A stretch of 64,000 bases of DNA from Roseomonas elaeocarpi (GCF_042433915.1 NZ_JBHLUN010000007.1:210747-274746); one strand, 5' to 3'. Shown: positions 7,702-19,762, counted from the stretch's first letter. The notes: a model not told the origin generated them from the letters alone. Numbers and translations are program-made.

Positions 7702-9468
7702 TCAGGCGGTGCAGCCTTCCTCACGCAGCAGTTGCTCCACCGCCGCGGCCGGAACGTCGCCGGCGGTGAAGACCTCGCCCGGCGCGCGCAGCAGCACGAA
7801 GCGCAGCGCGCCGTCGCGGACCTTCTTGTCCTTGCGCATCCGGTTCAGCAGGGTCGCGGCGCTGAAGCGCCGGTTCAGCTCCGCCACCGAGGCCGGCAGG
7901 CCGATCGCGTGCAGGTGGCGCTCCACCCGCCCCGGGAGCGCCGGGTCGCAGTAGCCCAGCGCGGCCGACAGCTTCGCCGCCAGCACCAGCCCGATCGCCA
8001 CGCCCTCGCCATGGAGGAGCGAGCCGTCGTAGCCGCACTCCGCCTCGATGGCGTGGCCGAAGGTATGGCCGAGGTTGAGCAGCGCGCGGCCGCCCTCGGG
8101 GGCTTCCTCGCGCTCGTCGGCCGCCACCACGGCGGCCTTGAGGCGGCAGGATTCCAGCACAGCGTGGCGCAGCGCCGCCTGGTCGCCCGCCACGGCGGCG
8201 GGGCCGTTGCTTTCGCACCAGTCCCAGAGCGGTCCCTGCAGCAGCCCGTGCTTGGCGACCTCGCCCCAGCCGGCCCGCAGCTCCCGCGGGGGGAGGGTGC
8301 CCAGCACCTCCGTGTCGGCCAGCACCATCAGCGGCTGGTGGAAGGCGCCCGCCAGGTTCTTGCCGGCCCGGAGGTTCACGCCGGTCTTGCCGCCCACGGA
8401 ACTGTCGACCTGCGCCAGCAGCGTGGTCGGCACCTGCACGAAGGGCAGGCCGCGCATCGCCACGGCGGCCGCGAAGCCCGCGAGGTCGCCCACCACGCCG
8501 CCGCCCAGCGCCACGACGGCGGTCTTGCGGTCGATGCCGGCGCCCAGGATCGCGTCCAGGACCTCTTCCAGCACGGCCATGCTCTTGGAGGCCTCGCCCG
8601 GCCGCACGGCGTGCTCGGCGCGGAGCTCGATGCCCGCATCCGCCAGCGCGGTGCGGAGCGTGGCGCCGTGCAGCGCCGCCACGGTGGCGTCGGCCACCAC
8701 CACCACGCGCGGCGCCGGCAGCACCGGCGCCATCAGCCCGCCCGCGCGGGCCAGCAGGCCAGGGCCGGTCACCACCTCGTAGGAACGCTCCGCCAGTTGC
8801 ACCGCCAGGCGCGCGGGCGGGACGTGCCGTTCCAGCGCGGCCTGGACGTGGTCGGTGGTGATTTCCGGGGTCTCGTCGGTGCAGTTCACCACGATATCGG
8901 CCTCCGCGTAGAAAGGGTGTCGGGCGCGCGCCAGCCGGTTCAGCACCTCGGCCGCGTCCTGGCCCACGAACATCGGGCGGTGCTCGCGGCCCGAGACGCG
9001 CCGCGCCAGCATCGGCAGCTCGCAGCGCAGCCACACCGCCGTGGCGCCCGAGGCGCGGATGGCCGCGCGGGTGCGCGCGTCGGTGAAGGCGCCGCCGCCG
9101 GTGGCCAGCACGGCGGGTGGGCCGTTCAGGATGCGCGCGATCACCCGGTGCTCGCCGTCGCGGAAATGCGCCTCGCCGTAGCGGGCGAAGATCTCGGTGA
9201 CCGGCAGGCCGGCCGCGGCCTCGATCTCGTGGTCGGAGTCGAGGAAGGGCAGCGCGAGCCGCGCCGCGAGGCGCCGGCCGATCGAGCTCTTGCCGGCTCC
9301 GGGCAGGCCCACCAGCACGATGCCGCCGCGCAGCGCCGGGGGCAGGCGCGGGGGAACGGAAGGGGCGTGGTCGGCCGTGACGGAGGGCGCGGGTTCGTCC
9401 GCCACCGCACCTTCCGCCGCATCGGGCAGGGCGGCGGCCAGGCCCTTGCCGTCGGGCAGGGACATCAT
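7702..9468 (-). CDS. aroKB: Bifunctional shikimate kinase / 3-dehydroquinate synthase
   Basis: A fusion of two shikimate-pathway enzymes. Residues about 45-210 are shikimate kinase (P-loop GLPGAGKSSIG, DSDHEIE, RDGEH, ATGGGAF). About 225-588 is 3-dehydroquinate synthase (GGGVVGDLAGF, VPTTLLAQVDSSVGGKTGVN, GWGEVAKHGLL, LNLGHTFGHAIE), which closes DAHP to dehydroquinate. Most bacteria encode these as separate aroK and aroB genes. The start at 9468 (MMSLPDG) is a choice: the frame is open to 9564. The N-terminal 40 residues are low-complexity. Divergent from the small membrane gene and xerD. Confidence 0.95.
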   Translation of the reverse strand: MMSLPDGKGLAAALPDAAEGAVADEPAPSVTADHAPSVPPRLPPALRGGIVLVGLPGAGKSSIGRRLAARLALPFLDSDHEIEAAAGLPVTEIFARYGEAHFRDGEHRVIARILNGPPAVLATGGGAFTDARTRAAIRASGATAVWLRCELPMLARRVSGREHRPMFVGQDAAEVLNRLARARHPFYAEADIVVNCTDETPEITTDHVQAALERHVPPARLAVQLAERSYEVVTGPGLLARAGGLMAPVLPAPRVVVVADATVAALHGATLRTALADAGIELRAEHAVRPGEASKSMAVLEEVLDAILGAGIDRKTAVVALGGGVVGDLAGFAAAVAMRGLPFVQVPTTLLAQVDSSVGGKTGVNLRAGKNLAGAFHQPLMVLADTEVLGTLPPRELRAGWGEVAKHGLLQGPLWDWCESNGPAAVAGDQAALRHAVLESCRLKAAVVAADEREEAPEGGRALLNLGHTFGHAIEAECGYDGSLLHGEGVAIGLVLAAKLSAALGYCDPALPGRVERHLHAIGLPASVAELNRRFSAATLLNRMRKDKKVRDGALRFVLLRAPGEVFTAGDVPAAAVEQLLREEGCTA

Positions 9469-9570
9469 TTCCGGTACCGAAGCCGGATCAATCGGGGAAG
9501 CCAGGTTGCGCGACACGATGCTCAAGGCTAGCACGGCTTCGCCCGCACGCGAGGGACCCCGCACAAGTCC

Positions 9571-9717
9571 ATGTTTCGTCGCCCACTCTTGCTCGTCCTC
9601 CTCGTCGTCGTCGGGTTACTCGTCGTCGGCCTCCTCGCCATAGGCGCTTTCCCGCCCGATGTCAGGCAGCAGCCGGTGGAACACACCCTGCCGCCGGAGC
9701 GCTTCGGTCCCCGCTGA
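9571..9717 (+). CDS. Small single-pass membrane protein
   Basis: A 48-residue reading frame: MFRRPLLL, a strongly hydrophobic helix rich in Leu and Val (residues 5-26), then a short hydrophilic tail ending PPERFGPR. The stop is 20 bp before the xerD start, so it may be translated with xerD. The design (basic N-terminus, one helix, short polar tail) fits an inner-membrane peptide. No function is known to me. The confidence reflects its small size. Confidence 0.55.
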   Translation: MFRRPLLLVLLVVVGLLVVGLLAIGAFPPDVRQQPVEHTLPPERFGPR

Positions 9718-9737
9718 CGGACCCGGCTGACAACCGG

Positions 9738-10685
9738 GTGCCGCCGGAGCCGCGCGCGCCCGAACTCGACATCGACCTCTTCCTGTCGATGCTGTCCGCC
9801 GAGCGGGGCTCGGCGCGCAACACGCGGGTCGCCTACGAGGCGGACCTGCTCGACCTCGCGGGCTTCCTCAAGCGCCGGGGCGAGGCGCTGGTCCAGGCCA
9901 GCGAGGCGGGCCTGCGCAGCTATCTCGCGGGCCTCACCGCCGCCGGATTCTCGGCGCGCACCGCGGCGCGCCGGCTGTCCACCTTCCGGCAGTTCTTCCG
10001 CTTCCTGGTGGCCGAGGGGATGCGCGCCGACGATCCCACGGCGCTGCTGGACGCGCCCAAGGTACAGCCCTCGCTGCCCAAGGCCCTGCGGGAAGAGGAG
10101 GTGGAGCAACTGATCGCCGCCGCCGCCACGCTGCCGGGCCGGCGCGGGCCGCTCGCCACCGCGATCTGCGAGCTGCTCTACGGCTCCGGCCTGCGGGCGA
10201 GCGAGCTGGTCGGGCTGCCCGCCGCGGCGCTGCGCGACGGCGCCCCGATGGTGGCGGTGCGTGGCAAGGGCAACAAGGAGCGCCTGATCCCCGTCAGCCA
10301 ACGCGCCCGCGACGCCCTGGCCGCGCTGCGCGCCCCGATCCGCGAGGGCAAGGGTGATGCCAAGGCCGGGCGCTGGCTGTTTCCGTCGCGCGGTGCCTCG
10401 GGCCACCTGACGCGGCAAACGCTCAACATCATCCTGCACGACGCGGCGCTGGCGGCCGGGATCGAGCCGCGGCGGGTGACGCCGCACGCGCTGCGCCATT
10501 CCTTCGCCTCGCACCTGCTGGCGCGCGGGGCAGACCTGCGCTCGCTCCAGGTGCTGCTGGGCCATGCCGACATCGCCACCACGCAGATCTACACCCGCGT
10601 GCTGGAAGAACGCCTCCACGCGGTGCTGGCCGCGCACCACCCGCTGTCGCAGGATGCGGAGACGGAAGGCGAGGAAGAACCGTGA
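9738..10685 (+). CDS. xerD: Site-specific tyrosine recombinase XerD
   Basis: Resolves chromosome dimers at dif together with XerC and FtsK. 315 residues from a GTG start. N-terminal SAM-like core-binding domain (RNTRVAYEADLLDLAGFL), then the catalytic domain with Arg in SGLRASELVGL, Lys in VRGKGNKERLIP, the HxxR box HALRHSFASHLL, and the final LGHADIATTQIYTRV containing the nucleophilic Tyr. Standard length, all catalytic residues present. The stop overlaps the PAP2 gene start (GTGA). Confidence 0.95.
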   Translation: MPPEPRAPELDIDLFLSMLSAERGSARNTRVAYEADLLDLAGFLKRRGEALVQASEAGLRSYLAGLTAAGFSARTAARRLSTFRQFFRFLVAEGMRADDPTALLDAPKVQPSLPKALREEEVEQLIAAAATLPGRRGPLATAICELLYGSGLRASELVGLPAAALRDGAPMVAVRGKGNKERLIPVSQRARDALAALRAPIREGKGDAKAGRWLFPSRGASGHLTRQTLNIILHDAALAAGIEPRRVTPHALRHSFASHLLARGADLRSLQVLLGHADIATTQIYTRVLEERLHAVLAAHHPLSQDAETEGEEEP

Positions 10686-11485
10686 GCGCGGATCCCTGGG
10701 GTCTCACCACTGCCGACCCGCCGGCCCGGGCCCTTCCGGGGCCAGGGCCGTCCGGCGTGCCGCGCCTCCCGCGCGCAACCGTCGCCGCCGTCGGCAGGGT
10801 CCGGCCGGAGCGGCGCGACACCTGGATGGCGGTGGGCGGCCTCGTGCTGTGCTTCGGGAGCTTTGCCGGGCTGGGCTGGGCGGTGCGCGCCGGCACGCAG
10901 TTCGGCTTCGACCGTGCCCTGCTGCTCGCCCTGCGGAACCCCGCCGACCTTTCGGACCCGATCGGCCCCCGCTGGCTCGAGGAGGTGGCGCGCGACATCA
11001 CCGCGCTGGGCTCGCACACCATCCTGGTGGCGATCACCCTGGCGGTGATCGGCGGGCTGCTGCTCGACGGCCGGCGCCGGCTGGCGCTGCTGACCGGCTT
11101 CGCGATCGGCAGCGGGATGGCGGCCTCGGCGCTGCTCAAACTCGGCTTCGAGCGGCCGCGCCCAGACCTCGTGCCGCACGCGGTGGAGGTCTACACCGCG
11201 AGCTTCCCGTCCGGGCATGCCCTGCTCTCGGCGCTGTGCTGGCTGACGCTGGCGGGGCTGGTGGCGCGCGCCCAGGAACACCGCCGCCTGCGAATCTACG
11301 TGGTCACCCTGGCCGCGGTCGTCACGGCGCTGGTGGGGATGAGCCGCATCTATCTCGGCGTCCACTGGCCGAGCGATGTCCTGGCCGGCTGGTGCATGGG
11401 CGTGGGCTGGTCGCTGTTGTGGTCGCTGATCGCGCGCCGGCTGCAGCGGCGCGGCGCGGTGGAGCGGGTGCGCGACCTGCCCTGA
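10682..11485 (+). CDS. PAP2-family phosphatase, membrane
   Basis: 267 residues, GTG start overlapping the xerD stop by 4 bp. After a 45-residue cytoplasmic N-terminus there are about six membrane helices. The three phosphatase motifs are present: KLGFERPRPD, PSGHA and SRIYLGVHWPSDVLAG. Members dephosphorylate lipid phosphates such as undecaprenyl pyrophosphate or phosphatidylglycerol phosphate. The specific substrate cannot be told from sequence. Confidence 0.9.
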   Translation: MSADPWGLTTADPPARALPGPGPSGVPRLPRATVAAVGRVRPERRDTWMAVGGLVLCFGSFAGLGWAVRAGTQFGFDRALLLALRNPADLSDPIGPRWLEEVARDITALGSHTILVAITLAVIGGLLLDGRRRLALLTGFAIGSGMAASALLKLGFERPRPDLVPHAVEVYTASFPSGHALLSALCWLTLAGLVARAQEHRRLRIYVVTLAAVVTALVGMSRIYLGVHWPSDVLAGWCMGVGWSLLWSLIARRLQRRGAVERVRDLP

Positions 11486-11653
11486 GGCTGGGTCCCGAGG
11501 CGGGACCTTCCGCGTCACGGCGCCTCTTGCAACCCCGGGCCGGCCGGGCGAGGAACATTCCCGCCCGCCGGCGCCTGCTGCATGCGGTGGGGGGCTGGCC
11601 CCCCGGCGCCACCTGGGCTAGCAGCCCTCGACGTCCCCCTGTACGGACCCATG

Positions 11654-12610
11654 ATGCGTCATTTCCTGGACTTCGAGAAACCGATCGCCGAGCTGGAAGG
11701 CCAGATCGAGGAGCTTCGCCGTACCACCGATGCCGGCGGCATCGACGTGGCGGAGGAGGTCGGCCGCCTGCAGGACAAGGCCGAGAAGCTGCTCGCCGCC
11801 TCCTATGCCAAGCTGACCCCCTGGCAGAAGGCACAGGTCGCCCGCCACCCGGACCGCCCGAAGTGCCTGAGCTACGTGGCCGGGCTGATCGAGGAGTTCA
11901 CGCCGCTGGCCGGCGACCGCGCCTTCGCCGACGACGCCGCCATCATCGGTGGCCTCGGGCGGTTCCGCGGCCATTCGGTCATGGTGCTGGGCACCGAGAA
12001 GGGCACCGACACCGAGAGCCGGGTGAAGCACAACTTCGGCATGGCGCGGCCCGAGGGCTACCGCAAGGCGCAGCGGCTGATGACGCTGGCCAGCCGCTTC
12101 AACATCCCGATCCTGAGCTTCGTGGACACCGCGGGCGCCTTTCCGGGCATCGAGGCCGAGGCGCGTGGCCAGGCGGAGGCCATCGCGCGCTCCATCGAGA
12201 GCTGCCTCGACGCGCCGGTGCCCTTCGTGGCCACGGTGATCGGCGAGGGCGGCTCGGGCGGTGCCATCGCGCTGGCGGCCGCCGACCGGATCCTGATGCT
12301 GGAACACTCGATCTACAGCGTGATCTCGCCCGAGGGCGGCGCCTCGATCCTGTGGCGCGACGCGGCCCAGGCGCCGCAGGCGGCCGAGGCGTTCCGCCTG
12401 ACCGCCGAGGACCTCGTCCGCCTCAACCTGGTGGATAGCGTGGTGGCGGAGCCGCTGGGCGGCGCCCACCGCGCGCCGGAGCAGACGGTGCAGAAGGTGG
12501 GCGACGCGATCTGGGAGGCGCTGCAGCCGCTGCTGGCGCTGGACGGCGCCACGCTGCGGGCGCGGCGGCAGGAGAAGTTCCTGGAGATGACCCGCTCGGG
12601 CAGCCTCTGA
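11654..12610 (+). CDS. accA: Acetyl-CoA carboxylase carboxyltransferase subunit alpha
   Basis: Half of the carboxyltransferase that transfers the carboxyl group from biotin to acetyl-CoA in fatty acid synthesis. 318 residues beginning MRHFLDFEKPI, as in relatives; an ATG one codon upstream is equally possible. The crotonase-fold core shows VSGP-equivalent strands, FVDTAGAFPGIEAE, GEGGSGGAIAL and the SPEGGASILWRD region. The beta subunit (accD) is not in the window, which is normal. Confidence 0.97.
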   Translation: MRHFLDFEKPIAELEGQIEELRRTTDAGGIDVAEEVGRLQDKAEKLLAASYAKLTPWQKAQVARHPDRPKCLSYVAGLIEEFTPLAGDRAFADDAAIIGGLGRFRGHSVMVLGTEKGTDTESRVKHNFGMARPEGYRKAQRLMTLASRFNIPILSFVDTAGAFPGIEAEARGQAEAIARSIESCLDAPVPFVATVIGEGGSGGAIALAAADRILMLEHSIYSVISPEGGASILWRDAAQAPQAAEAFRLTAEDLVRLNLVDSVVAEPLGGAHRAPEQTVQKVGDAIWEALQPLLALDGATLRARRQEKFLEMTRSGSL

Positions 12611-12800
12611 GCCCATCGCTTCCGCCCGGCCAGCCGGACGGAGGGTTGACCGTGACCCGCGACGGTTCCGCAGCCGCCGCGCCCCTGGCCAGGGGCGCCC
12701 GGCACGCCGGAGCGGCGTTTCTTATGCCCCTCGGCACGAAGCTGTTCTTCACCGCAGCCACCGCCGCTGTTCTTCTGCCGCTTCCGGGAGGAGGCGCGGG

Positions 12801-13538
12801 ATGATCGAGCGGCAGGTCGGAATCGATACAGCCGAGGGGCGGGTGAACACCTTCATCTGCCACCCGGAACGGGGCGGGCCGCATCCCCTGGTGATCTTCT
12901 ACATGGACGCGCCCGGTATCCGGGAGGAGCTCCGCGACATGGTCCGTCGCCTGGCCAGCGTCGGCTACTACGTGATGCTGCCCAACCTGTATTACCGCTC
13001 GGGCGAGGAGGAGATGGGCCCCTTCATCGGCCCGGCCCACGCAGCAACGCGCGACCGCTACCTCGCGCTGATGCGCTCGCTGACGATCCCGGGCGTGATG
13101 GCCGACACCGACGCGCTGATCGATTACGCGGACGGGGATCCCGCCGCCTCCCCCGGCACCGCCGGCACGGTCGGCTACTGCATGAGCGGGCAATACGCCC
13201 TCAGCGCCGCGGCCCGTCACCCTGATTGGATCAGGGCCGCGGCCTCGGTCTACGGCACCTGGCTGCTGACGGAGCGGCCGGACAGCCCGCACCGCACCGT
13301 GCCGCCCGGCACGCGGGTCTACGTCGCCTATGCCGAGTTGGACCACCTGGCGCCGGCCGAGACCGCCGCGCCGCTGCAACAGGCCCTGGCGGAACGCGGC
13401 GTTCCGGCCGAGGTCGAGGTCTACCCGGCCGTGGACCACGCCTTCGCCTTTCCGCAGCGCCCCGTCTACGACCGCGCCGCGGCGGAGCGGCACTGGGAAC
13501 GTCTCTTCGAGCTGTTCGGCGCGACCCTGCGCGCGTGA
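12801..13538 (+). CDS. Dienelactone hydrolase family protein
   Basis: 245-residue alpha/beta hydrolase. Catalytic residues are visible: nucleophilic Cys in GYCMSGQ, Asp in AELDHLAP and His in AVDHAFAFP, which is the Cys-Asp-His triad of the family. The N-terminal MIERQVGIDTAEGRVNTF and the FYMDAPGIR strand also fit. Classic members open dienelactone in chloroaromatic degradation, but most genomic homologues have unassigned ester or lactone substrates. It is monocistronic or weakly linked to the solute-binding protein 124 bp downstream. Confidence 0.88.
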   Translation: MIERQVGIDTAEGRVNTFICHPERGGPHPLVIFYMDAPGIREELRDMVRRLASVGYYVMLPNLYYRSGEEEMGPFIGPAHAATRDRYLALMRSLTIPGVMADTDALIDYADGDPAASPGTAGTVGYCMSGQYALSAAARHPDWIRAAASVYGTWLLTERPDSPHRTVPPGTRVYVAYAELDHLAPAETAAPLQQALAERGVPAEVEVYPAVDHAFAFPQRPVYDRAAAERHWERLFELFGATLRA

Positions 13539-13662
13539 GCGGACGCGCCCCGTTCTTATGGCGCCGCCCCGCTTTCTGATTGGCCGGAACGGGGGCGGCT
13601 GGCGATGCTGGCCGGGCCGTCAGGCAACCCGCGAGGACGCGGGACGGGCGGCAGGAGGACGC

Positions 13663-14679
13663 ATGTCGATCGGCCCGATCTCACGCCGCGCGGCGCTCGG
13701 CGGATTGCTGACGGCCGGGGCCTTCCCCGCCATCGCGCCGGCACAGCCGGCGGCCGGCACGCCCATCCCGGTGACCATCGCCAATGCCTCGGGCAACCTG
13801 AACGCCACGATGCAGGAGCTGATGAACCAGAGCCGCTTCCTGCAGGAGTTCGGCCTCCAGCCCACGATCCTGAGCATCGCCGACGGGGCCAAGATCACGG
13901 CCGGCATCATCGGCGGCGAGATCGACATCACCATGATGACCGGCTTCGCCCAGGTCTTCCCGGCGGTCGAGCGCGGGGCGGGGCTGAAGGTCCTGGGCGG
14001 CGCCTCGCTGCTGCCGGCGCTGGCGCTGTTCACCGCCAAGCCCGAGGTCCGCACCCTGAAGGACCTGGAAGGCAGGACCGTCGGCAGCGGCTCCGTGGGA
14101 TCGCTGCTGCACCAGCTCACCGTGGCGGCGATGCTCAAGCAGGGCGTCGACATCAACAAGGTGCGCTTCATCAACATCGGCGACAGCGCCAGCGTGTTCC
14201 GGGCCGTGGCGATGGGCACCGTCGATGCCGGGATCAGCGACAACGCCATCATCGACCGGCAGGAGGAGCTGAAGGTCCGGCTGGTCGAGCACGGCAACCT
14301 CGCCGTGGAGCTGCCGGAATACACCTACCAGGGGGCCTACGCCTCGGACGCGGCGATCGCGCGGCGGCGCCCGGCACTGGTGCGGTCGCTGGCGGCCTAT
14401 GCGAAGCTTTACCGCTTCGTGCAGCGGCCGGAGGCGAAGGATGCCTTCATGCGCGCCTGGAACACGCTGTATCCCTCGGCGGGCGATGCCGGTGGCCTGG
14501 CGATCTGGGGTTTCGTGCAGCGCTACCGCCCCTTCACGCCCGAGCTGGTGCTGAGCGAGGAGCGGCTGGACTACATGCAGCGGCTGAACATGACGCTGAA
14601 GACCCAGACCAGGCTACTGCCTTTCGCAGCGGTGGCCGACATGTCGCTGGCGCGGGAGGCGGTGGCAATGCTGGGGTGA
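13663..14679 (+). CDS. ABC-type solute-binding protein (NMT1/SsuA-like)
   Basis: 338 residues with a Tat-type signal (ISRRAALGGLLTAGAFP), cleavage near residue 28. The mature part is a periplasmic binding protein type 2 of the nitrate/sulfonate/thiamine-precursor group (VTIANASGNLNATMQELM, DLEGRTVGSGSVGS). ATG is preceded by aggagg. It is an orphan: no permease or ATPase gene is adjacent. A paralogue with matching blocks lies at 26101-27135. Ligand unknown. Confidence 0.85.
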   Translation: MSIGPISRRAALGGLLTAGAFPAIAPAQPAAGTPIPVTIANASGNLNATMQELMNQSRFLQEFGLQPTILSIADGAKITAGIIGGEIDITMMTGFAQVFPAVERGAGLKVLGGASLLPALALFTAKPEVRTLKDLEGRTVGSGSVGSLLHQLTVAAMLKQGVDINKVRFINIGDSASVFRAVAMGTVDAGISDNAIIDRQEELKVRLVEHGNLAVELPEYTYQGAYASDAAIARRRPALVRSLAAYAKLYRFVQRPEAKDAFMRAWNTLYPSAGDAGGLAIWGFVQRYRPFTPELVLSEERLDYMQRLNMTLKTQTRLLPFAAVADMSLAREAVAMLG

Positions 14680-14727
14680 GGCGGTGCCTTCCGGACGGAA
14701 GGCGCCGTCGGGCCGCCCCTTACCGAC

Positions 14728-14751
14728 CGGCTCCGGCCTAGGCCGGAGCCG
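14728..14751. terminator. Perfect palindrome between convergent genes
   Basis: Arms CGGCTCCGGCC and GGCCGGAGCCG meet at a central TA, giving an unbroken 24-bp palindrome 12 bp from the secA stop and 48 bp from the solute-binding protein stop. A second imperfect hairpin (GGTGCCTTCC / GGAAGGCGCC) lies just before it near 14685. The position suggests a shared bidirectional terminator. There is no long U-tract. Confidence 0.55.
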
Positions 14752-14763
14752 CTCAGGCTGCGC

Positions 14764-17514
<2,751 letters not shown>

Positions 17515-17779
17515 AGGTTTTCCGGGTCTCTCCGAGGCGGCCGGGGCGGGCAACGGGTCCCTGGCAGCGGCGCCGGGCCGGGGGCAAGGGCATCCCGGAG
17601 CGCCGGCGGACAGATAGGGGGCGGGAGGGGCGTGGTCAACGAAATGACCCGCCGGTCCCGCGGCTCACTCGCCGACGCCGCGGGGGCCGGGTGCCTCCGT
17701 GTTACCGGAGATTGCCAAAGCCGCGGGTGAGGCGTCAGCATCCAGGCCCTGCGGGCTCAACAGAATCGGGGCGAACGCC

Positions 17780-17962
17780 ATGTGGCTGCTGTTGCTGCTA
17801 CCCTTTATCGGGTTGCTCTGGGTGCCGTTCTACAATGTCCAGGCTCCTTCCTTTCTCGGCTTCCCCTTCTTCTACTGGTACCAGCTGCTCTGGGTGCCGA
17901 TCACCTCGATCCTGCTCTGGATTGCCTACCGCATGGTAAAGGCGCGGGAGGACCGGCGGTGA
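17780..17962 (+). CDS. DUF3311 small membrane protein
   Basis: 60 residues, MWLLLLLPFIGLLWVPFYN then FPFFYWYQLLWVPITSILLW: two membrane helices and a basic tail (KAREDRR). This is the DUF3311 family, nearly always encoded just before a sodium:solute symporter and thought to be its small companion subunit. The stop overlaps the symporter's GTG start (GTGA), which argues for coupled translation and a shared function. Confidence 0.9.
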   Translation: MWLLLLLPFIGLLWVPFYNVQAPSFLGFPFFYWYQLLWVPITSILLWIAYRMVKAREDRR

Positions 17963-19449
17963 GCGGGATGAACCTCGACTGGACGGCGCTGGGCGTCTTC
18001 GCCGCCTTCTTCGTGCTGGTGACGGTGATGGGCTTCGTGGCCGCCCGCTGGCGGCGCCCCGAGACCCTGGCTCACCTGGACGAGTGGGGGCTGGGTGGCC
18101 GCAAGTTCGGCACCTGGATCACCTGGTTCCTGGTGGGTGGCGACTTCTACACCGCCTATACCGTGATCGCGGTGCCGGCCGTGGTCTATGCGGTGGGCGC
18201 CTACGGCTTCTTCGCGCTGCCCTACACCATCATCGTCTACCCGATCGTTTTCGCGATCATGCCCCGGCTCTGGAGCGTGGCGGCGGCCGGCGGCCACGTC
18301 ACCGCGGCGGATGTTGTGCATGCCCGCTACAACTCCCGCTCGCTGGAACTGGCGGTGGCGATCACCGGCGTGCTGGCGACCATGCCCTACATCGCGCTGC
18401 AGCTGGTGGGCATGGAGGTTGTGCTGGCGGCGCTGGGCCTGACCGGCCATGTCCCGCTGGCGATCGCCTTCGTGATCCTGGCGCTCTACACCTATTCGTC
18501 GGGGCTGCGGGCGCCGGCGCTGATCGCCTTCGTCAAGGACATCATGATCTACATCGTGGTGCTCGTGGCGGTGGCCATCATCCCGCTCAAGCTCGGCGGC
18601 TACGCCAACGTCTTCGCCTCGGCCGAGCGGGTCTTCGCGGCCAAGGGCAGCGGCGGGCTGACCCTGGCGCCCGCGCAGTACCTGCCCTACGCCACGCTGG
18701 CGTTGGGCTCGGCGCTGGCCGCCTTCATGTACCCGCACACGCTGACCGGCATCTTCGCGAGCTCCTCCGGCAACACCATCCGCAAGAACGCGATCCTCTT
18801 GCCGGCCTATACCATCCTGCTCGGGCTGATCGCGCTGATGGGCTACATGGCGCATGCGGCGGGCATCACGGTGTCCAGCCCCACAGCGGTGGTGCCGGCG
18901 CTGTTCCAGGCGCTGTTCTCCTCCTGGTTCGCGGGCTTCGCCTTTGCCGCCATCGCGATCGGCGCGCTGGTGCCGGCGGCGGTGATGAGCATCGGCGCCG
19001 CCAACCTCTTCACCCGCAATTTCTGGAAGGCCTACGTCAATCCGGCCGTGACGCCTGCGGGCGAGGCGCAGGTGGCCAAGGTGACCTCGCTGCTGGTGAA
19101 GTTCGGCGCCCTGGCCTGCATCCTGTTCCTGCCGACGCAGTTCGCGCTGGACCTGCAGCTGCTGGGCGGGTTGTGGATCCTGCAGACCTTCCCGGCGGTG
19201 GTGTTCGGCCTGTTCACCAGCTGGTTCCGTGGCACCCCGCTGTTCCTGGGCTGGATCGTGGGCTTCTTCGGCGGTTCCTACCTGGCCTGGAGCAACGGTT
19301 TGAAGCCGCTGCACACGCTGGTGATCGGCGGCGATAGCTACACCGTTTATGTCGGGCTGCTGGCGGTGGTGGTGAACGTCGTGGTGGCCGTGGTGGCCAA
19401 CCTGATCGTCCGGGCTGTGTCGCCGGCCACCTCGCCGCGCACCGCCTGA
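17959..19449 (+). CDS. Sodium:solute symporter (monocarboxylate type)
   Basis: 496 residues, about thirteen membrane helices, member of the SSS family. The N-terminal block (EWGLGGRKFGTWITWFLVG, GGDFYTAYTVIAVPA) is characteristic of the subgroup containing the rhizobial monocarboxylate permease MctP. Conserved YTYSSGLRAPALIAFVKD and YPHTLTGIFASSS follow. It likely imports short organic acids such as lactate, pyruvate or acetate. Substrate assignment is by similarity only. GTG start overlapping the DUF3311 gene. Confidence 0.9.
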   Translation: MSGMNLDWTALGVFAAFFVLVTVMGFVAARWRRPETLAHLDEWGLGGRKFGTWITWFLVGGDFYTAYTVIAVPAVVYAVGAYGFFALPYTIIVYPIVFAIMPRLWSVAAAGGHVTAADVVHARYNSRSLELAVAITGVLATMPYIALQLVGMEVVLAALGLTGHVPLAIAFVILALYTYSSGLRAPALIAFVKDIMIYIVVLVAVAIIPLKLGGYANVFASAERVFAAKGSGGLTLAPAQYLPYATLALGSALAAFMYPHTLTGIFASSSGNTIRKNAILLPAYTILLGLIALMGYMAHAAGITVSSPTAVVPALFQALFSSWFAGFAFAAIAIGALVPAAVMSIGAANLFTRNFWKAYVNPAVTPAGEAQVAKVTSLLVKFGALACILFLPTQFALDLQLLGGLWILQTFPAVVFGLFTSWFRGTPLFLGWIVGFFGGSYLAWSNGLKPLHTLVIGGDSYTVYVGLLAVVVNVVVAVVANLIVRAVSPATSPRTA

Positions 19450-19762
19450 ACGGAGAAGGGGAGGGCCGGTGCCCTCCCTGCCGGCCCCTTCCGCAGCGCC
19501 GGACGGTCTTCTTCCCGCCCCAGGTTTCTCCCCACCCCGTGGCAGAGGTCCCCGGGGCTGCGGCAGGCCTGACAAGATTCCGGACGTCCTCGCATGGCTG
19601 TCCGGAACCGGGTGCGGCGCCACCGCGCGGCGCCCCGCCGTCCGGGACGCGTAACCCCGCGTAAGGCCCGGTGTTGTTCCGTCGCTCCGGGCCACCTGCT
19701 CTTGTGGCCGCCCGGCGGGCGCGGCATTTTCAGCGACCTCTCGCCTTAGGCCCCGAAGCACC
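19450..19762. other. Intergenic region with one hairpin
   Basis: A 313-bp gap. GGGAGGGC (19459-19466) and GCCCTCCC (19471-19478) form an 8-bp hairpin with a 4-base loop right after the symporter stop, a likely terminator without a U-run. The remainder presumably holds the promoter of the isomerase gene; no clear sigma-70 boxes stand out and no small gene was found. Confidence 0.5.

Noticed and set aside
7153..9531. 792-residue open frame opposite aroKB and across the TSUP gene
   Set aside because: Spans two real genes in other frames and has Arg/His/Gly/Ala-rich nonsense composition.
12724..12804. 26-codon frame overlapping the start of the dienelactone hydrolase gene
   Set aside because: Hydrophobic and with a 4-bp overlap, but too short, and without a ribosome-binding site or known counterpart; could be chance.
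17515..17779. Riboswitch in the leader of the DUF3311/symporter operon
   Set aside because: The segment near 17690-17770 contains short pairable GC runs, but none of the cobalamin, TPP, SAM or fluoride core motifs could be matched.
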